Positions 6,277 through 12,811 of a DNA stretch of 12,811 nt are shown one piece after another; within the stretch, counting starts at the first letter, position 1, and each line of letters opens with the position of its first letter. The stretch lies in the NCBI GenBank assembly GCA_024699005.1, contig JAILQN010000043.1, forward strand, positions 1 to 12,811. The letters run 5' to 3'. The stretch is from Clostridia bacterium. GTDB lineage: Bacteria; Bacillota_A; Clostridia; Oscillospirales; Acutalibacteraceae. The translations under genes were made by a program, and so were the position numbers. Under the pieces are notes generated by a model. The model was not told where the DNA came from, ran no database searches, and worked only from the letters and a program-made list of their open reading frames with translations.

Positions 6277-8075
6277 TGGACGAAAACAGCAAAAATACAA
6301 AAGCGCAATTGCCGGAGATTCCGGACGCCATGTGCGACACATGGGCGGCGACTGACGGACTCGGCAGAGCCCTGCCCTCGTATGAGGAGGTCGGCGGCCC
6401 GCGAAACAGGTTTGTGGGGATGTTCTACTGGACATGGCATATTGGTCAGAGGCATCTTGAGCAACAGCCCGTCAACGTAAACGATATCATCGAACGTTTC
6501 CCCGAAGCGTCGCACGACGTTGACCACCCCGCGTGGGGTCCGCAGGGCGTGTCCAATCACTGGAACGAGCCTCTTTACGGGTATTACCTGACGGACGACC
6601 GGTGGGTGCTGAGGCGGCACGCGGAACTGCTTGCCGCAGCGGGCGTGGACGTTATCATTTTTGACAACACGAACGGCACCGCGACGTGGAAGGACTCCTA
6701 CGACGTGCTGTTCGAGGTGTTCGCGCAGGCGCGCCGCGACGGCGTTAATACCCCGCGGATATCGTTCCTGCTGCCGTTCTGGGCGTGCGGCACCGACCGC
6801 GCGACCCATCTGCGCAAACTCTATAATGACGTCTACAAGCCCGGACGATACAAGGACCTCTGGTTTTTCTGGAAGGGCAAACCCCTTGTCATGTGCTCGC
6901 CCGAGGACCTGTGGGATTCTTCCGACCCGACGGATAGGGAGATACTGTCATTCTTCACCTTCCGTCCCGGCATTCCGGAATATAACGTCTCCGACGCGCA
7001 AAGACAGGCGGAGGACAGGGAAAACGGACGCCCGTTCCGTAGTCAGTACTGGAGCTGGCTGTCCGTATATCCGCAGGCGATAAACCGCAATGAGGACGGT
7101 ACGCCGGAACAGATGGCTGTCAGCGTTGCGCAGAACTGGAGCGCCGAACGCGGTCTGACCGCCATGAACGGAGAGAACGTATTCGGCAGGACCTACGCCT
7201 CCGGCGGATACGACAAAAGACCGGACGCTCTTCTTCGCGGCGCGAACTTCGCGGAGCAGGCGCGTCGCGCCCTCGCAGTCGATCCGGAATTCGTATTCAT
7301 CACAGGTTTCAACGAGTGGGTCGCGGGCCGTTATAAAGACTGGTACGGAGTGACAAACGCGTTCCCGGACGAATTCAACGACGAGTTCAGCCGCGACGTG
7401 GAGCCTTCAAAGGGGAAGCTCAAAGACCATTATTATTATCAGACCGTCGATTTTATCCGCCGTTACAAGGGCGTAAGACCCGCCCCGCGGGACAGTGAAT
7501 ACCGCCGCATCGCAACGTTTGACGACTGGAGAGACGTTCCCTGCGTGTACCGCTCATATCCCGGCAACACATTTGACCGCGACGCCGCGGGCTACGGCGG
7601 CATACGTTATACCGATTTGAGCGGCAGAAACGATATAGTTCTGGCAAAGACCGCGAGCGATGAAGAGAACGTCTGTTTTTACGTTGAGTGCGCGGATGAA
7701 CTCTCGCCCTGCGCTGACAGAGACTGGATGCGGCTCTTAATTTCCATCCCCGGCGCGGGCTGTACGAAAGAGGGCTACACGCACGCCGTAAATACGTCGC
7801 CCCCGTCGGACGGGATAACTGACGTCGTTCGTTTTGACGGCGAAAAAGGCTGGAGCAAAGCGGGCAGCGCCCGTATAGATATCGACGGCAACAGGCTTAT
7901 GCTCGCCGTACCGAAAACAGCACTTGGCATAGACGGCGACAGCTTCGCGGTGGATTTCAAATGGACCGACAACATCCACGCGGATTTTGGCGCCGCCGAC
8001 TTTTACCTGTACGGCGACACAGCCCCCACGGGCAGATTCAACTATCGTTACCGCTTTTGCAAAACTGATTTTTAA
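6276..8075 (+). CDS. GH99/WbsX-like (beta/alpha)8-barrel protein with C-terminal beta-sandwich, paralogue 2
   Basis: A 599-residue paralogue of the protein at 849-2525, without a signal peptide. Shared landmarks in the same order: RFVGMFYW, DHPAWG, NEPLYGYYLTDDRWVLRRH, IIFDNTN (Asp130), GKPLVM, SVAQNWSAE, NFAEQARRAL, FITGFNEWVAG (Glu347), FSRDVEPSKGKLKDHYY, RRYKG, and the tail DFKWTDNI, DFYLYGD and APTGRFNYRY. As in paralogue 1, the second GH99 glutamate is Ala (Ala350). Insertions relative to paralogue 1 lie around 165-260 (a longer loop rich in Trp, Ser and Asp), which could alter the glycan-binding cleft. Residues about 402-599 are the accessory domain. The ATG overlaps the GH110 stop by one base, and AGGAG (6263-6267) lies eight bases upstream. 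A glycoside hydrolase is most likely; two diverged copies in one operon suggest they cut different linkages of the same glycan. Confidence 0.72.
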   Translation: MDENSKNTKAQLPEIPDAMCDTWAATDGLGRALPSYEEVGGPRNRFVGMFYWTWHIGQRHLEQQPVNVNDIIERFPEASHDVDHPAWGPQGVSNHWNEPLYGYYLTDDRWVLRRHAELLAAAGVDVIIFDNTNGTATWKDSYDVLFEVFAQARRDGVNTPRISFLLPFWACGTDRATHLRKLYNDVYKPGRYKDLWFFWKGKPLVMCSPEDLWDSSDPTDREILSFFTFRPGIPEYNVSDAQRQAEDRENGRPFRSQYWSWLSVYPQAINRNEDGTPEQMAVSVAQNWSAERGLTAMNGENVFGRTYASGGYDKRPDALLRGANFAEQARRALAVDPEFVFITGFNEWVAGRYKDWYGVTNAFPDEFNDEFSRDVEPSKGKLKDHYYYQTVDFIRRYKGVRPAPRDSEYRRIATFDDWRDVPCVYRSYPGNTFDRDAAGYGGIRYTDLSGRNDIVLAKTASDEENVCFYVECADELSPCADRDWMRLLISIPGAGCTKEGYTHAVNTSPPSDGITDVVRFDGEKGWSKAGSARIDIDGNRLMLAVPKTALGIDGDSFAVDFKWTDNIHADFGAADFYLYGDTAPTGRFNYRYRFCKTDF

Positions 8076-8121
8076 AGCCGTAAGAGATTCACGGTGACGC
8101 GATTTAACCGGAGAAATATAA

Positions 8122-10359
8122 ATGAACCGCTATCATTTTAAAACAGACGGAAAAGACCTCAGTATAGTCTTTTACACAAAAGACACCGCGCGCGTCACAT
8201 ACGGCGATCCGCCGGAGGAAAGTCTTATCGTCACAGCGTCGCCAGAAGCAGTCGACTCCCACGCGGTGGAGACCGAAGGCGAATACCGCGTATGGACGGA
8301 TTCTGTGACCGTGCTCATCCGCAAAGACGATATGTCAGTCAGATTCTTCAGTTCCGACAGACAGCTGCTCCGGGTGTCTGCGCCCAAATTCGAGACCTAC
8401 GAACAGACGCGCTATTCCGGCGGTTCCCTTGAAACGCGCAGCACGGTAGACGGCGAGAAGGCGACCGCCGTGGGCGGCGAGACGGTATCCGCCGGCTATT
8501 CGGAACACGCCCGCCTGTCGTTCGGGCTTTGCGGCGGCACGCTCTTCGGCATGGGCAGTCACGAGGAGGGCTTCCCCTGCCTTAACGGGCATTTCATCCC
8601 CATGTATCAGGAGAATATGCGCATCGCGGTGCCGCGGTTCGTATCCGACGCGGGCTGCGCCGTCCTGATAGACAATACGTCCTTTATGACGTTTGACTGC
8701 GCGGAGCATGACGCCGCGGAGCTGTATATCGACTGCGCCGAATGCGTGGATTACTACTTCACCGCGGGCGATTTCAAACGGGTCTGCGCCGACTACCGTT
8801 TTCTGACGGGCGAAACGCCCATGCCGCCAAAGGCTGTTCTCGGATATATTCAGTCAAAGTGCCAGTATGAGAAACAGGATGAGCTGCTGGAGGTAGTATC
8901 AAAATACAGGGAACTCGGCGTGCCTCTTGACGTGATAGTACAGGACTGGCAGTACTGGAAGCCGGGTTTCTGGGGCGATAAAAACCTTGACACGTCGCGC
9001 TTCCCGGATATGACGGACTGCGTAGACCGTCTGCACAAAGCCGGCGCGAAGATTATGATATCCATATGGCCTAATCTTGGCGGCGATTCCCCGAACAAAC
9101 TTGAATTTGAGAAAAACGGTATGCTCCTTGGCAACGGCTCGGTCTACAACGCCTTTGATCCCGCCGCGCAGGACTGCTACTGGCGGCAGGCGAAAGAGGG
9201 ACTTTTCCGCCACGGGACAGACGCGTGGTGGTGCGACTGCACCGAACCTTTCGAGGTCGGCTGGGGCGGCGAGACAAGAGGATCGCTTGAGCAGCGTATG
9301 GCAATGACTGTCGGAGAATTCAAAAAGTACATAGACGACAGACTGTTAAACGCCTATTCGCTCTTTCACACGTCCGGCATATACCGCAATCAGCGCGCCG
9401 AGTCGGACAAGCGGGTATATATCATGACCCGAAGCGGCTACGCTGGTCAGCACCGTTACGGCGCCGCTGTCTGGTCCGGCGACATCTCCGCGACGTGGAA
9501 CACGCTCAAACGTCAGGTGCATATACTGCAGAACTATATCGCCACGGGCGAAGCATACTGGAACAGCGACGTGGGCGCGTTTTTCCACGATACGCAGGCG
9601 CCGTGGTTCTGGAAGGGCGGATACAACGACGGCTGCGCCGACGACGGTTACAAAGAGCTGTACGTGCGCTGGATGCAGTTTGCCGGTTTTACGCCGTTTA
9701 TGCGTTCTCACGGTATGCACATAAGCAAGGAAATCTGGAATTTCGGAAATCCCGGAGATACGTACTATGAGGCGATAAAATCCGCCATCGAACTGCGATA
9801 CAAACTTATGCCGTACCTGTATTCCGTATGCGCCGCCGTGACAAAAAAAGGCGAAATGCCCGTGACTCCCCTCGCGCTGGCGTTCCCTGACGACGATGCC
9901 GCCCGCGTGACTTTTGACGAATATCTTTACGGCGCAGAACTGCTTGTCTGTCCGGTTACGGACCCGGAGATAAAAAGCATGCGTGTATATCTGCCGCGCG
10001 GCGACTGGTATGATTTTTACACTCATAAAAAGTATGAGGGCGGCAGACATACGGAAATTGCAATAGCCACCGACCGTATTCCGCTGTTCGCCAGAGCCGG
10101 CGCGATAATCCCCACAGCCCCCGTTATGCAGTATACGGACGAGTTGCCGGACGCGCCTTACACGGTACTGCTTTTCCCGGGTGGAAACGGCGAATTCAGT
10201 CTGTATGACGATAACGGAACGGATTACGGCTACGAGCGCGGCGAATACAGTCTTATCAATATCGCCCGTGACGACGCGTCCGACAGTGTGAAGACGGAGC
10301 AGCTCGGCAGCGCGGCGTTTGCGCATCCGCTGCGTTTTGAAAAGATAAATCCCGCGTAA
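8122..10359 (+). CDS. GH31 alpha-glycosidase (alpha-xylosidase/alpha-glucosidase-like)
   Basis: A 745-residue protein without a signal peptide, likely cytoplasmic. The N-terminal beta-sandwich (about 1-230) contains LFGMGSHEEGFPCLNGHF and YQENM, the usual GH31 pre-barrel segment. The barrel (about 236-575) carries LGYIQSKCQY, DVIVQDWQYW, the nucleophile motif WWCDCTEP (Asp372), RSGYAGQHRYGAAVWSGD with acid/base candidate Asp454, and YWNSDVGAFF. Beta-sandwich domains follow (LYDDNGTDYGYERG near the end). The WWxDxxEP form is seen in alpha-xylosidase-like GH31 members, but the family also includes alpha-glucosidases, alpha-galactosidases and alpha-GalNAcases, so specificity is open. GGAG at 8110-8113 lies eight bases before the ATG. 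The 46-base gap from the preceding gene shows no terminator, so it should be co-transcribed. Confidence 0.9.
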   Translation: MNRYHFKTDGKDLSIVFYTKDTARVTYGDPPEESLIVTASPEAVDSHAVETEGEYRVWTDSVTVLIRKDDMSVRFFSSDRQLLRVSAPKFETYEQTRYSGGSLETRSTVDGEKATAVGGETVSAGYSEHARLSFGLCGGTLFGMGSHEEGFPCLNGHFIPMYQENMRIAVPRFVSDAGCAVLIDNTSFMTFDCAEHDAAELYIDCAECVDYYFTAGDFKRVCADYRFLTGETPMPPKAVLGYIQSKCQYEKQDELLEVVSKYRELGVPLDVIVQDWQYWKPGFWGDKNLDTSRFPDMTDCVDRLHKAGAKIMISIWPNLGGDSPNKLEFEKNGMLLGNGSVYNAFDPAAQDCYWRQAKEGLFRHGTDAWWCDCTEPFEVGWGGETRGSLEQRMAMTVGEFKKYIDDRLLNAYSLFHTSGIYRNQRAESDKRVYIMTRSGYAGQHRYGAAVWSGDISATWNTLKRQVHILQNYIATGEAYWNSDVGAFFHDTQAPWFWKGGYNDGCADDGYKELYVRWMQFAGFTPFMRSHGMHISKEIWNFGNPGDTYYEAIKSAIELRYKLMPYLYSVCAAVTKKGEMPVTPLALAFPDDDAARVTFDEYLYGAELLVCPVTDPEIKSMRVYLPRGDWYDFYTHKKYEGGRHTEIAIATDRIPLFARAGAIIPTAPVMQYTDELPDAPYTVLLFPGGNGEFSLYDDNGTDYGYERGEYSLINIARDDASDSVKTEQLGSAAFAHPLRFEKINPA

Positions 10360-10388
10360 AACAGGCTAAAAAAACGGAAGACACACAA

Positions 10389-10559
10389 ATGACAAACGTT
10401 TTTGATATAACGGATTTCGGCGCGGTGCCGTACGGAAAGACCGACTCCACCGCCGCCGTACAGAACGCGCTGGGACGGCAAAGGGGAATGTATGTTCGAA
10501 TCCAATCCCGGCGGTCCGGCAAAAGCGGACCGATCCGGACGTTGATTATAACGGCGTGA
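10389..10559 (+). pseudogene. Decayed 5' stub of a GH28 polygalacturonase-type gene
   Basis: A 56-codon open frame (ATG 10389, TGA 10557-10559) preceded by GGAAG at 10376-10380, eight bases upstream. Its first 28 residues, including FDITDFGAVPYGKTDSTAAV followed by QNAL, match the opening of GH28 polygalacturonases and other pectate-lyase-3-type beta-helix enzymes (the pattern DFGAxxDGxTDxTxAxQxA). After that the protein becomes basic and loses all family resemblance: no GGTVxVPxG strand and no catalytic region. GH28 proteins are about 400-500 residues long, so nearly the whole gene is missing, with the break near 10470. Another frame reads DPDVDYNGVISF at about 10531-10566, possibly a scrap of the lost 3' end. 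It sits between the GH31 and GH141-like genes, suggesting the operon once held a pectin-type enzyme. A short functional peptide is possible but unlikely. Confidence 0.65.
10512..10532 (+). repeat. GC-rich hairpin within the GH28 stub
   Basis: CGGTCCG (10512-10518) and CGGACCG (10526-10532) form a perfect 7-bp stem with loop GCAAAAG. GTCCGG (10514-10519) can instead pair with CCGGAC (10535-10540), so two structures compete. No T-tract follows, so it is not a standard terminator. It may tune mRNA stability or read-through into the last gene. Confidence 0.35.
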
Positions 10560-10587
10560 TATCGTTCACAAAACGGAGGTATCGGAT

Positions 10588-12777
10588 ATGCTTCGCAAAG
10601 TCTCTTCATTTTTACTATCACTTGTAATGGCGGTGTGTATTATGTCAATATCGGATATGTCTTTCGCGGCGGCGGAAAAAATCCTGTACGTAGCGCCGGA
10701 CGGCAGCGATATCGCCTCCGGCTCAATAGGAAAGCCCCTGGCTTCGCTCGCCGGGGCAAAAGAAAAAGCTAAACGTTATTCGGGCGGCGTGACCGTTTGC
10801 TTCCGTGAGGGAACGTACACCTTCGATGAAACAGTCCGCTTTGACTCCTCTGACAAAAAGAACGTGACTTATAAAGCGTATGACGGCGAAAAGGTCGTTT
10901 TTACCGGAGGCGTGCCTTACGCCGGATTTTCCGAGGGGGAGATAAACGGTGTGCGGGCGTTTTACAGGTCGGTCGGAACAGACGCGGACTTTAACGTGCT
11001 GTTCGGCAACGACGGTCTGCTCCCGCGCCCGCGCCTGCCCGAAACTGGCTATTTCCACGTAAGATCCGTGTCGGAGTCCGACAGGCTCAATCCGGAGCAG
11101 GAGACAGACGTCTTCCGGTCATACGGCGCGATGTACGCCGATCCCGACGACCTCGCCGGCGCAACGCCGGATAACGATACCCTCGTGCGGATTCTGCACT
11201 ACTGGAAGGATGAGATGATAACAGTCACCTCGTATGACTCCGAAAGCGGCAGACTTGCTTTCAGCCGCCCTTTGAGTATGCGCGTACAAGAGGGCGACAG
11301 GTACTTTCTGGAGAACGTCCGCGAGGCGCTTGACAGCCCGGGCGAATGGTATCTTGACAGAGCCGGGGGAATACTGTGGTATATCCCGCGTCAGGGCGAG
11401 ACAGCGGAGAACCTGACGCTGTGGGGCTCCTCGCTTGAGACGCTTATCGATATCGACGGCGCGGACGGCATAACGTTTGAGAGAATCATTTTCCGCGGAA
11501 ACGGCTTTAACATACCGGGGAACAACAAAGAGCAGGATTTTTCCAGTCAGGCGGCGTACGACGCGACGCCGGCGCTGTCTGTCAGGCACTGTAGCGCGCC
11601 TGTTATCAGAAACTGCGAATTCAGGGATATAGGCGCCTGCGCCGTCTTTATGGGCAAGGGCGTGAACGGCGCGGTTGTGGACAGCTGTGTTTTCAACAAC
11701 CTGGGCGCGCAGGCGGTGTATATCCGCGGCGTGAACGAACCGGATTCCCCGGACGCGTCAAAAAACATAACCGTCACAAACAATCTTATAACCTCTTACG
11801 GCAGAACGTTCTTCAACGCGGTTGGCGTGCTCATTATCCACGCGAACAGCGTCAACGTATCGCATAACGAGATAAGCGACGGTTACTATACCGCCATCTC
11901 ATGCGGATGGATCTGGGGCTACGGCGAGAACGTCACGTACAACTGCAAAATCACCGACAACCTCATTTACAACATCGGGCAGGGCTGGCTGTCTGATATG
12001 GGCGGCATATACACCCTCGGCGTTCAGCCGGGCACGGTTTTATCCGGCAACGTCATCCACGACGTCGCGGCTGACCCCGGTCAGGGCGGCTACGGCGGCT
12101 GGGGCATTTACCCTGACGAGGGCTCGTCGAAGATACTTATCGAGAAAAACCTCGTTTACTCCTGCGGGAACGACAGTTACCATCTGCATTACGGCGCCGA
12201 CAATACCGTGAGAAACAATATTTTCGCGCTTTCATCACAGAGCCAGGTCAGAGTGGTGTCGCGTTATGAGGAGCATAAGACCGCCGACTTCACAAACAAC
12301 GTCATACTGACCGACGGCGCGGCTCCCGCGCTCAGTTACCTTCAGGCGCCCGAAGCCTGTGCCGCGGAGGGCAATATTCTCTGGGATATGACACGCGGCA
12401 GAAAACTGTACGTATCCACCGGCGCCGAAGAGGATGCAATGCCGTTTTGCGCCGCGGAGCGCGCCGGACTCATCGGCGAAAATATGACCGCCGATCCGGG
12501 TTTTAAAGACGCCGGAGCGTTTGACTTTACCCTCGGAGAGGACTCCTTCGCGGTTCAGAACGGATTTGAGGCATGGGATTACAACGAAGCCGGAACGCTG
12601 TCCGGCTCCGTTATAGGCATTGACACACAGGGCGGTATGACCGCATACAACGACGGCGCGACACACCGCGAGCCGCAGGGCGTCCGCCGCGTGAGAGCTT
12701 TCTTCAGAGGTTTATTCTATACGATCAGAATGTTTTTTGTCAGGATAAAGACCTGTTTCAGTCAGAAAGAGGTATAA
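10588..12777 (+). CDS. Secreted GH141-like right-handed beta-helix glycosidase
   Basis: A 729-residue protein and the only one here with a signal peptide: MLRK, a hydrophobic core (5-22), and likely cleavage after Ala27 or Ala29. The mature part opens with LYVAPDGSD, GKPLASLAGAKEKAK and GGVTVCFREGTY, the usual start of GH141-type beta-helix enzymes. Next come TYKAYDGEKVVFTGG, then ENVREALDSPGEWYLDR from Glu242, and helix rungs with SDMGGIYTLG (Asp470) and GIYPDEGSS (Asp510, Glu511). The spacing of Asp470 to Glu511 matches the catalytic pair I recall for the B. thetaiotaomicron GH141 fucosidase BT1002; treat this as unverified. GH141 contains an alpha-L-fucosidase of rhamnogalacturonan-II breakdown and a xylanase. 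Residues 699-729 form a basic Phe-rich amphipathic tail, perhaps for holding the protein at the membrane or wall. GGAGG (10575-10579) is an excellent ribosome site eight bases before the ATG. A fucosidase role is inferred from the family and nearby fucI. Confidence 0.75.
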   Translation: MLRKVSSFLLSLVMAVCIMSISDMSFAAAEKILYVAPDGSDIASGSIGKPLASLAGAKEKAKRYSGGVTVCFREGTYTFDETVRFDSSDKKNVTYKAYDGEKVVFTGGVPYAGFSEGEINGVRAFYRSVGTDADFNVLFGNDGLLPRPRLPETGYFHVRSVSESDRLNPEQETDVFRSYGAMYADPDDLAGATPDNDTLVRILHYWKDEMITVTSYDSESGRLAFSRPLSMRVQEGDRYFLENVREALDSPGEWYLDRAGGILWYIPRQGETAENLTLWGSSLETLIDIDGADGITFERIIFRGNGFNIPGNNKEQDFSSQAAYDATPALSVRHCSAPVIRNCEFRDIGACAVFMGKGVNGAVVDSCVFNNLGAQAVYIRGVNEPDSPDASKNITVTNNLITSYGRTFFNAVGVLIIHANSVNVSHNEISDGYYTAISCGWIWGYGENVTYNCKITDNLIYNIGQGWLSDMGGIYTLGVQPGTVLSGNVIHDVAADPGQGGYGGWGIYPDEGSSKILIEKNLVYSCGNDSYHLHYGADNTVRNNIFALSSQSQVRVVSRYEEHKTADFTNNVILTDGAAPALSYLQAPEACAAEGNILWDMTRGRKLYVSTGAEEDAMPFCAAERAGLIGENMTADPGFKDAGAFDFTLGEDSFAVQNGFEAWDYNEAGTLSGSVIGIDTQGGMTAYNDGATHREPQGVRRVRAFFRGLFYTIRMFFVRIKTCFSQKEV

Positions 12778-12811
12778 CTCCGTCCGGATACGGCTCCGTG
12801 ACTTAAAAAGG

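Noticed and set aside
9346..10326. 326-codon open frame on the minus strand
   Set aside because: It lies opposite the 3' part of the GH31 gene, whose motifs are unambiguous; no family features on the minus strand.
10494..10503. GTTCGAATCC, which looks like a tRNA T-loop and could hint at an attachment site
   Set aside because: The flanking bases do not form a five-pair T-stem, and there is no acceptor stem or anticodon arm around it, so it is neither a tRNA nor a supported integration site.
10629..10641. Possible lipoprotein signal at Cys17 of the GH141-like protein
   Set aside because: The residues before Cys17 are Met-Ala-Val, which does not fit the lipobox with Gly/Ala/Ser at -1; a standard signal peptide cut near Ala27-Ala29 fits better.
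12778..12811. Possible terminator after the last gene
   Set aside because: Only a four-base CCGT/ACGG pairing is visible before the window ends and there is no T-tract, so it cannot be supported.
1..12811. CRISPR arrays, insertion sequences, phage or toxin-antitoxin genes
   Set aside because: No regularly spaced repeats, transposase motifs, terminal inverted repeats or phage-type genes were seen on either strand.

Overview
The window reads as part of a carbohydrate-degradation locus from a gut-type anaerobe. All genes lie on the + strand, the coding sequence is GC-rich with AT-rich gaps, Shine-Dalgarno sites are clear, and most of the glycosidases have no signal peptide. The one exported enzyme ends in a basic, Phe-rich tail. 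This combination suggests an uncultured Clostridia (Bacillota) member. That assignment is inference; Lentisphaerota/Verrucomicrobiota, which also carry large glycosidase sets, are not excluded.

Layout. (1) 1-513 is the C-terminal part of L-fucose isomerase (FucI), closed by a strong intrinsic terminator at 544-575. (2) 514-848 is a 335-base gap holding that terminator, a plausible extended -10 promoter, two AT-rich palindromes and a leader hairpin. (3) 849-12777 is one tightly spaced probable operon: a GH99/WbsX-like barrel protein (849-2525), a GH51-type enzyme with an inserted jelly-roll domain (2545-4602), a GH110-type alpha-galactosidase (4618-6276), a second GH99/WbsX-like paralogue (6276-8075, one-base overlap with the previous gene), a GH31 alpha-glycosidase (8122-10359), a decayed stub of a GH28-type polygalacturonase (10389-10559), and a secreted GH141-like beta-helix protein (10588-12777).

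How they may work together (inference). The exported GH141-like enzyme would act outside the cell. Released oligosaccharides would be imported by transporters not in this window. The five enzymes without signal peptides would then remove alpha-galactose, arabinofuranose-like and alpha-gluco/xylo-like residues in the cytoplasm. FucI next door fits L-fucose as one product, since GH141 includes alpha-L-fucosidases. The target is probably a branched, fucose- and galactose-containing glycan: a pectin or arabinogalactan side chain, or less likely a host blood-group-B-type glycan. The most unusual parts are the two GH99-like paralogues, both of which lack the second catalytic glutamate of GH99 (NEWxAG instead of NEWxEG) and share an uncharacterised C-terminal domain.
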